NCBI GenBank assembly: GCA_031378715.1
Contig: JANNEN010000460.1
Coordinates: forward strand, 1-5,734
Length of the DNA stretch: 5,734 nucleotides
Direction: 5' to 3'
Source: Emticicia sp031378715
GTDB lineage: Bacteria; Bacteroidota; Bacteroidia; Cytophagales; Spirosomataceae
This document shows, piece after piece, positions 1 to 4,458 of this stretch. The position numbers and the translations under genes were made by a program. Each line of letters begins with the position of its first letter. Within the stretch, counting starts at the first letter, position 1. Below the pieces are notes generated by a model that was given only the letters and a program-made list of their open reading frames with translations, was not told where the DNA came from and did not search any database.

Positions 1-585
1 AACCTGAAAAAAGACCAAACCGTTACTGGAATATCGTTTGAAGAGGCTTTATTGTTATTTGAACTACCGAAACTCCCCCGTGAAGTTGGTTTTTATGAAG
101 ACAAACCAATCATTGTGAGCATCGGAAAAATGGGTGCGTACGTCAAGCACGATGATAAATACAGCAATATGTTGCCAACCGACGACCCTTATACAATATC
201 AGAGGAGCGTTCGATTGAGTTAATTCTTCAAAAAAGAATAGCTGATGCAAACAGTGAAATCGGGAAATTTGAAGGTCATTCAATTACTTCGGGCAAAGGA
301 AAATTTGGCCCGTACATCAAGCACGATAGCAAGTTTTACTCTCTCGCCAAAACTGATAGTTTAGCTGAAATTAGCATCGATCGGGCAATCGAACTCATAA
401 CAAACAAACGAAACGCCGAAAGCAATAAAATCATCAGAGAATACGAAGAAAACAAGACTATCCAGGTACTCAACGGGCAATACGGGCCGTATATTAAGGC
501 GGGAAAGCGTAATGTAAAAATCCCGAAAGGCACCGACCCCGCCACTTTGACGCTCGAAGATTGTTTAAAACTGGCGAACGGGTAA
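1..585 (+). CDS. topA: DNA topoisomerase I, C-terminal part (partial, 5' end outside window)
   Basis: This is the last 194 residues of type IA topoisomerase I, which relaxes negative supercoils through a transient 5'-phosphotyrosine single-strand break. The reading frame is open from base 1, so the TTG at 52 is an internal leucine and not a start. Three copies of the topoisomerase C-terminal repeat are visible, with the core G-x-x/F-G-x/P-Y-[IV]-K at about residues 42-49, 100-107 and 159-166, spaced 58-59 residues. The first 23 residues are the tail of a preceding unit. These repeats bind DNA in the family. The catalytic tyrosine and Toprim domain lie upstream, outside the window. No zinc-ribbon cysteine pairs are present; the only cysteine is residue 188. 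The last repeat is lysine-rich and ends shortly before the TAA stop, so the C-terminus looks complete. The identification is firm for the repeat family; the gene name is inferred from it. Confidence 0.93.
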   Translation, partial: NLKKDQTVTGISFEEALLLFELPKLPREVGFYEDKPIIVSIGKMGAYVKHDDKYSNMLPTDDPYTISEERSIELILQKRIADANSEIGKFEGHSITSGKGKFGPYIKHDSKFYSLAKTDSLAEISIDRAIELITNKRNAESNKIIREYEENKTIQVLNGQYGPYIKAGKRNVKIPKGTDPATLTLEDCLKLANG

Positions 586-589
586 TTTT

Positions 590-617
590 AATTCTGAGTT
601 TAGAATTCTGAGTTTTA
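590..617. repeat. 14-bp tandem duplication with internal inverted repeat, after topA
   Basis: The 12-mer AATTCTGAGTTT occurs at 590-601 and again, identically, at 604-615, giving a tandem period of 14. Within it AATTCT (590-595) and AGAATT (602-607) form a perfect 6-bp inverted repeat around a 6-nt loop, followed by TTTT at 613-616. It begins 5 bases after the topA stop. It could act as a weak AT-rich hairpin at the end of the topA transcript, but the stem is too weak to call a terminator. Confidence 0.6.
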
Positions 618-627
618 GCAAGACGAA

Positions 628-659
628 TTTGACAACTCATTCTTGTTTCGATAAAATAA
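628..659 (+). promoter_or_regulatory. candidate promoter for the sirtuin gene
   Basis: TTGACA at 629-634 is followed after exactly 17 bases by TAAAAT at 652-657, a near-consensus arrangement for a classical sigma-70 promoter. In Bacteroidota terms it offers TTTG (628-631) as the -33 box and a TA (652-653) 20 bases later, but the full TAnnTTTG -7 element is absent. The predicted start would be near 664, giving a leader of about 47 nt that contains the whole C/G-run repeat. It is a sequence match only; AT-rich spacers produce such matches by chance. Confidence 0.4.
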
Positions 660-683
660 TTAAAAAATAAATCCTTAAAAAAA

Positions 684-710
684 ATCCCCTCTCTGGGGGC
701 GTGGGGGCTT
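684..710. repeat. C-run/G-run intergenic repeat abutting the sirtuin start codon
   Basis: A CCCC run (686-689) and a GGGGG run (695-699) flank a 5-nt TCTCT loop and can fold into a short GC hairpin. A second GGGGG run (703-707) offers a competing partner. The block stands out in an otherwise AT-rich spacer and ends directly at the ATG at 711. From memory, similar CCCC...GGGGG...GGGGG blocks are scattered between genes in many Bacteroidota genomes. Only one full copy is visible here, so its dispersed nature is an inference. Confidence 0.6.
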
Positions 711-1409
711 ATGAAAAAGAAACTCGTTGTACTGACAGGTGCTGGGATAAGTGCCGAAAGTGGCTTGAAGACGTTCCGAGATAGTGATGGTCTTTGGGAA
801 AATTATAGCGTTGAGGACGTTGCCACCATCGAAGGTTGGCACCGAAATCCCAAATTAGTTCAGCAATTTTATAACCAGCGTCGAGCTCAAGCATTTTCTG
901 CCAAACCAAATGCGGGACATATTGCTTTGGCCGAATTAGAAAAGCATTTCGACGTTCGGATTATTACCCAAAACGTGGATAATCTGCACGAAAAAGCAGG
1001 TTCGAGCAATGTTTTACACCTCCACGGCGAACTGAACAAAGTAAAAAGTGTAAAAAACGATGATTTAGTTTTTGACATCGGCGATAAAGCCATCGAAATG
1101 GGTGACCTTGCCGAAGACGGTGGGCAACTACGCCCCGCCATTGTTTGGTTTGGCGAAATGGTGCCGATGATTGAGCCAGCGGCCGATTTGTGTTTAAATG
1201 CCGATATTTTTGTTGTTATCGGAACTTCCATGCAGGTTTATCCAGCCGCTGGGCTAATTGGTTTTGTATCAGACGAAGCACCGAAGTTTATCATTGACCC
1301 TAATTCTCCCGAAGTTTCTTCTCAATACCAAAACGTACATTTCATCACCGAAACCGCTACTGTTGGCGTGCCAAGGTTGGCGGAGATTTTGATGGAGAAA
1401 TATTTGTAA
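711..1409 (+). CDS. cobB: Sir2-family NAD-dependent protein deacylase (class III, zinc-site cysteines absent)
   Basis: A 232-residue sirtuin that uses NAD+ to remove acyl groups from lysines in cytosolic proteins. Visible motifs in order are GAGISAESG (10-18) and FRD (22-24) for NAD binding, FYNQRR with Tyr54 and Arg57, TQNVDNLH (86-93), HLHG with the expected catalytic His105, LRP (140-142) and GTSMQVYPAAG (171-181). The Tyr-x-x-Arg pair is the acyl-carboxylate-binding signature of class III enzymes (SIRT5, E. coli CobB), suggesting desuccinylase or demalonylase activity; this is inference from the family. The zinc-binding insert between HGEL (105-108) and LRP contains no cysteine at all, and the whole protein has one (Cys161). 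The length is normal for a short CobB without an N-terminal extension. The ATG is supported by the immediate MKKKLVVLTGAGIS-type start; no other start lies upstream in frame. There is no Shine-Dalgarno; a GC repeat touches the start codon. Confidence 0.93.
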   Translation: MKKKLVVLTGAGISAESGLKTFRDSDGLWENYSVEDVATIEGWHRNPKLVQQFYNQRRAQAFSAKPNAGHIALAELEKHFDVRIITQNVDNLHEKAGSSNVLHLHGELNKVKSVKNDDLVFDIGDKAIEMGDLAEDGGQLRPAIVWFGEMVPMIEPAADLCLNADIFVVIGTSMQVYPAAGLIGFVSDEAPKFIIDPNSPEVSSQYQNVHFITETATVGVPRLAEILMEKYL

Positions 1410-1465
1410 AGTATTACAACCTTTCAGGCATTTTTTGAGTCAAGATAATTAAATCCAAAAATCTT

Positions 1466-3226
1466 ATGCTCAAAAACTACTTCACAATATTTATGACCTT
1501 ACTTTGTTTGATGCACCTCTGCCCATCAAATGCACAAGTTTATGCTCCTGATACGACGTTTAAACTCAATTTTGATCTTGGAAGTGGCACTAAAATCAAT
1601 TTTCTTCATAAAATTGATGAAAATAGTTATTATGTAGGTACGAATATCAGTGTTGATTTTGGTAAACCATTTATTAGAAATCTTTATAAAGTAAATACAG
1701 ATGGAAAGCCGTTAAATACTTTCAAAGAAATAAACGCTACACTAATTGATGCCAACGGAGATAGGATTTTACTGACGACTATTGAAGGTACATTTATATT
1801 CGAAGATAATAGGCTAAAATTTATTGATAAAAGAAAAGCCTTTGACATATATTGGGAATCGGAAAATATACTTGTAAGTGAGGTTGATAAAGTACGGATT
1901 ATGGATTTAAAAGGGAATCAAACGCATAATTTACAGAATTTCCCATACTATACTGGTTATTATGGGTCGTCTTTGGTTATTTTTCAAAATATCAACTCCA
2001 TAGCAGCGTATTACAACGATCGAATTCTTCATTTTGATTTAAATGGAAGAGAAATAACGCCCCCATTTTTAGCTTATATTCCCAATACAGGGATTCAAAT
2101 TAATTCAATTTTATTTGAAAGAATTAATAACAGATACTTAGGAATAAATAAGTTTGAGCATGGTTTTGAATTTCCAAACAATGCCCATACACTTACTTTA
2201 ATAGACTCTGTTGGTAAATTTAAACCAGTTGGTCGTCAGAAAATCATTGGGAAAGAGGGCTCTAATATAATCTTGCGGACAAACGAATGCAGTTCTAAAT
2301 ATAACATTGTGAATAAAAATTTTGAAAGATTAGAAGGGCGAACACTACTATCCGAAAATTTGAAATCAATAATTTCGTTCAATAATTTTTTTATAGCCAC
2401 CGATGGTACTTCGCTCTTCAAGCTTTCAACAAAAAACAGTAAATATATTGAAGCACAGCTACCCGATACGCTTGAAATCAATTCAAAACCATTCAAAATA
2501 ACGACAAAAACTATCGGAAGTAATGAAAAAATAAACATTTCAAGCAATTTTGATTTGGTAAGAAATGATACTCTATTCCCTAAAAAAGCTGGAAATTTTG
2601 TAATTAATTTCAAAACTAATTCGGGCTTATTTCTATGTAAAACGATAACAATAAAAAAACGCTCCGATTCTATTTCATTTACAGGCTTTCGAGATTTTTA
2701 TCTTTCAGAGTTACCGCTCAAATTTTCAGTAAAATCACAAAGTGGTTTGCCCGTAAAATACAACTTGGAGTATGATAACTTGTTGTTTCTGAAAAATGAC
2801 GAAATTATTAATCGAAGGCTACCATTTTCAACAAAACAAAAACAATATTCTATATATCTACAAACGACTGGCAATGAGGAATATGAACGCTCGATAAGAA
2901 AACTCACTTTTGAAATAAAAGATTTAAGAGAAATTATCGACTTTGAAAACCAAGATAGTAAATTCGTCCTTTTCCCAAACCCTGTAACTGACAACAGCTT
3001 AAAGGTTTTATATACAGGAGCCGAAGCTATCAGTAATCCAGATTTTACTTTGTATAATATTACAGGGAAAGCGTTTGCTGTTTTGGTTCGGAATGATAGC
3101 AATGATTACATTTATCATTTAAGTTTTCCGAAACTACAATCGGGGGTCTATTTTCTACAATCAGTATTTTATAGTTTCAAATTAGATACGTTAGTACAAG
3201 AAATAAAACGATTTATTGTGAAATAA
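1466..3226 (+). CDS. secreted protein with T9SS type A C-terminal sorting domain, function unknown
   Basis: A 586-residue protein predicted to leave the cell. The N-terminus is a signal peptide: Lys3, a hydrophobic core about 5-18, and likely cleavage after Ala23 (SNA|Q). Residues about 28-86 resemble one divergent delta-60/beta-propeller unit (D-x-x-F, then YVG, LYKVNTDG and a terminal F). Residues about 90-330 are beta-rich without a family I recognise. Residues about 332-400 and 410-486 look like two Ig-like beta domains; the second has SGLPVKYNL (426-434) and TGNEEYERS (468-476), echoing SGLPV/AGNANY repeats of bacterial surface proteins. The end (about 500-586, FPNP at 503-506, GKAF at 534-537, SGVYFL at 559-564) is a type A T9SS sorting signal, normally cleaved as the protein is exported or anchored. 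The gene is visibly AT-rich (about 28% GC in one hand-counted line, against about 42% in dnaE). It begins 56 bases after the sirtuin, with only a weak promoter match between. It is probably a surface or secreted adhesion-type protein, but no function is assigned. Confidence 0.85.
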   Translation: MLKNYFTIFMTLLCLMHLCPSNAQVYAPDTTFKLNFDLGSGTKINFLHKIDENSYYVGTNISVDFGKPFIRNLYKVNTDGKPLNTFKEINATLIDANGDRILLTTIEGTFIFEDNRLKFIDKRKAFDIYWESENILVSEVDKVRIMDLKGNQTHNLQNFPYYTGYYGSSLVIFQNINSIAAYYNDRILHFDLNGREITPPFLAYIPNTGIQINSILFERINNRYLGINKFEHGFEFPNNAHTLTLIDSVGKFKPVGRQKIIGKEGSNIILRTNECSSKYNIVNKNFERLEGRTLLSENLKSIISFNNFFIATDGTSLFKLSTKNSKYIEAQLPDTLEINSKPFKITTKTIGSNEKINISSNFDLVRNDTLFPKKAGNFVINFKTNSGLFLCKTITIKKRSDSISFTGFRDFYLSELPLKFSVKSQSGLPVKYNLEYDNLLFLKNDEIINRRLPFSTKQKQYSIYLQTTGNEEYERSIRKLTFEIKDLREIIDFENQDSKFVLFPNPVTDNSLKVLYTGAEAISNPDFTLYNITGKAFAVLVRNDSNDYIYHLSFPKLQSGVYFLQSVFYSFKLDTLVQEIKRFIVK

Positions 3227-3256
3227 AAAAAGCCCTCCATTATAAAACAGAAGGCT
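3225..3256 (-). terminator. intrinsic terminator of trxA
   Basis: Read on the minus strand, AGCCTTC (3256-3250) pairs with GAGGGCT (3237-3231) as a 7-bp stem including one G-U wobble, with a 12-nt loop. It is followed by a run of seven Ts (3231-3225). It starts 21 bases past the trxA stop. On the plus strand the same stem has a C-A mismatch and is followed by As, so it should not stop the converging transcript. Its T-run overlaps the stop codon of the secreted-protein gene. Confidence 0.82.
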
Positions 3257-3277
3257 AAAACGCTAACTATCAATGAT

Positions 3278-3601
3278 TTATAACTGAGCTTCTAACTTAG
3301 AAGTAAGGATATGCTTCGGCACAGCACCAACGATTTTATCAACCATTACGCCGCCTTTGAAAATCATCAAAGTTGGAATCGAGCGAATACCAAAACTGGC
3401 AGGAATAGCCGAATTGGCATCAACGTCCATTTTGCCAACGATAGCTTTTCCTTCAAATTCGCCAGCGATTTCTTCTACTACTGGCCCAATCATTTTACAC
3501 GGCCCACACCATTCTGCCCAAAAATCAACTAATACTGGGGTGTCCGAACTAATTAAGTCGGTAAAATTTGCGTCGGTAACTTCTACTGCTTTGTGTTCCA
3601 T
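3278..3601 (-). CDS. trxA: thioredoxin
   Basis: A 107-residue thioredoxin, a cytosolic dithiol-disulfide oxidoreductase that reduces target disulfides and is itself recharged by thioredoxin reductase. The active site WCGPCK is at residues 31-36 (Cys32, Cys35), the buried Asp26 that tunes thiol pKa is in VLVDFW, and the conserved cis-proline is Pro76 in SIPTLMIFKGG. The length and the whole fold pattern are those of standard TrxA, with no signal peptide and no extension. The start ATG gives the usual short N-terminus; the bases before it are A/T-rich without Shine-Dalgarno. It lies downstream of dnaE and of the unknown gene on the same strand, 134 bases from the latter. That gap contains inverted repeats but no promoter I would trust. 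A strong terminator follows. Confidence 0.97.
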   Translation of the reverse strand: MEHKAVEVTDANFTDLISSDTPVLVDFWAEWCGPCKMIGPVVEEIAGEFEGKAIVGKMDVDANSAIPASFGIRSIPTLMIFKGGVMVDKIVGAVPKHILTSKLEAQL

Positions 3602-3609
3602 TTTTATAT

Positions 3610-3624
3610 TTTCCGTTTCGGAAA
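3610..3624. repeat. perfect 6-bp inverted repeat in the trxA leader
   Basis: TTTCCG (3610-3615) and CGGAAA (3619-3624) are exact reverse complements separated by TTT. The element ends 8 bases before the trxA start codon. It could be a short RNA hairpin affecting translation or a protein-binding half-site pair. No function can be shown from one copy. Confidence 0.45.
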
Positions 3625-3715
3625 TGAGTTTTAAATTAAAAATCTTTTACTTGCTATAGTAACAAAATGGGCTTTGGGAAAAGTTCCAAAATTGTGCTAA
3701 ACATAAAAGCTGAAC

Positions 3716-3737
3716 AAAAAAAATTATCAGATCAATT
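3716..3737 (-). terminator. possible weak terminator of the 214-residue gene
   Basis: On the minus strand AATTG (3737-3733) can pair with TAATT (3726-3722), using one G-U wobble, and the stem runs into eight Ts (3723-3716). The stem is only five weak pairs and overlaps the stop codon. The T-run makes termination possible, but the energy would be poor, so read-through into trxA is equally likely. Confidence 0.28.
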
Positions 3738-4380
3738 ACCTTTTTAAAATCAACTCCTTTAATTTTCGGAGAATAAAAACAATCGCTACTATATCGTCAT
3801 GGTTTCGCACATCGAACTCTCGACTGGAAGTATAATCACGTCCTAAGAGTGTAGTAAAATACCAATCTGTACCGATTATATAACTACCAAAAAGTGGTTT
3901 CTCGTCTTTGTTTTTTTCTTGGGCAATTAACATTCCAGCCAGCATTTGAGCTTCTGGGTCTTTTGATTCGCCCCTACCTTTCTTGTACTCTTGAAGAAAA
4001 AAATAAGGCTTTTGTGGCGTATTTATTGCCAACGGGGAGGCCACAAGACAATCAGCCATAACAGAAATCTCAAAATTATCAACTATTCCTTTCATTGCAC
4101 GCTCATAAAAAACCTTAACTTTTTTAGGTTCGTCCATTTCGGAGAGCAAAAACATAATCGATACAAAACGCATTTTAAGTTCTTCTTCGTTCCAGTGATT
4201 TGCCTCAACTTTTGCTTGGCCATAGAGTTTTTCAATAATTGCTGCGTCAGTATCCGAAAGTTTTCCCGAAACGTTTAACCAGTCGGTTAGAATGGTCGAT
4301 TCACTCACTAATTCAATATTGAAAGTTCCGATTAATAAATCTAAATTATGACTCAGACCTTTTATTATTTCTTTGTTCAT
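3736..4380 (-). CDS. hypothetical protein with PD-(D/E)XK-nuclease-like signature
   Basis: A 214-residue soluble protein with no signal peptide or membrane segment; I do not recognise a named family. Residues about 1-100 look mainly helical. The central part carries Asp110 in VMADCLVAS, then a strand and QEYKK (130-134, Glu131-x-Lys133), then DPEAQMLAGMLIAQ (141-154) with Gln145. This D ... E-x-K ... Q order is that of the PD-(D/E)XK fold as seen in HsdR N-terminal domains (D, EaKK, then a helix with Q). The C-terminus has PLFGSYIIGTDWYF (162-175) and an amphipathic last helix rich in Lys/Leu. Nuclease activity is inference only. An upstream in-frame ATG at 4422 would give 228 residues, but those 14 codons contain a perfect TAnnTTTG promoter box, so I choose the ATG at 4380, which follows GCAAGAAA. 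It sits between dnaE and trxA on their strand. Confidence 0.75.
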   Translation of the reverse strand: MNKEIIKGLSHNLDLLIGTFNIELVSESTILTDWLNVSGKLSDTDAAIIEKLYGQAKVEANHWNEEELKMRFVSIMFLLSEMDEPKKVKVFYERAMKGIVDNFEISVMADCLVASPLAINTPQKPYFFLQEYKKGRGESKDPEAQMLAGMLIAQEKNKDEKPLFGSYIIGTDWYFTTLLGRDYTSSREFDVRNHDDIVAIVFILRKLKELILKR

Positions 4381-4402
4381 TTTCTTGCGATGCTTGTAAC
4401 TA

Positions 4403-4432
4403 CAAAGATAAAGCAAATTCATGTAAATCTAA
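4403..4432 (-). promoter_or_regulatory. Bacteroidota-type promoter of the 214-residue gene
   Basis: On the minus strand TATCTTTG (4410-4403) matches the phylum's TAnnTTTG -7 element perfectly. TTAG (4432-4429), 18 bases upstream, is a one-mismatch -33 TTTG box. Transcription would start near 4397, leaving about 16 nt before the ATG at 4380. The element falls inside the longer reading frame that starts at 4422, arguing for the shorter protein. Confidence 0.65.
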
Positions 4433-4450
4433 TTTGTGATAAGGATTTAC
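4423..4450. repeat. perfect 7-bp inverted repeat between dnaE and the next gene
   Basis: GTAAATC (4423-4429) and GATTTAC (4444-4450) are exact reverse complements with a 14-bp spacer. The -33 box of the promoter (4429-4432) lies just inside one arm. It could be an operator for a dimeric regulator. Alternatively it is a hairpin at the end of the dnaE transcript, although no T-run follows it on the minus strand. Confidence 0.5.
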
Positions 4451-4458
4451 TTAAACCC

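Noticed and set aside
52..54. TTG as a start codon for the first gene
   Set aside because: The frame is open to base 1 and encodes the tail of a preceding topoisomerase repeat, so the TTG is an internal leucine.
695..707. G-quadruplex before the sirtuin start
   Set aside because: Only two G-runs are present, insufficient for an intramolecular quadruplex.
887..1231. 114-residue reading frame on the minus strand inside the sirtuin gene
   Set aside because: It lies fully antisense to a gene with clear family motifs and has a composition typical of a shadow frame (Ser/Lys/Pro-rich, no domain).
1403..1437. Promoter for the secreted-protein gene (TTTG at 1403-1406, ATTTTTTG at 1430-1437)
   Set aside because: The -7 box lacks the leading TA and the spacing of 23 is long, so it is too weak to annotate.
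1466..1534. Lipoprotein signal on the secreted protein (Cys14 or Cys19)
   Set aside because: The residues before either cysteine do not fit a lipobox (Leu directly before each Cys), and a good signal peptidase I site follows at Ala23.
2236..3102. Two minus-strand reading frames (2236-2613 and 2698-3102) inside the secreted-protein gene
   Set aside because: They are antisense shadows of an AT-rich gene, without recognisable domains or upstream signals.
3311..3659. Plus-strand frames overlapping trxA
   Set aside because: They are antisense to an unmistakable thioredoxin.
3991..4278. Plus-strand 95-residue frame opposite the unknown gene
   Set aside because: It has low-complexity Phe/Lys/Asn/His content and no promoter or homology signal; the minus-strand frame has the promoter and the structured motif.
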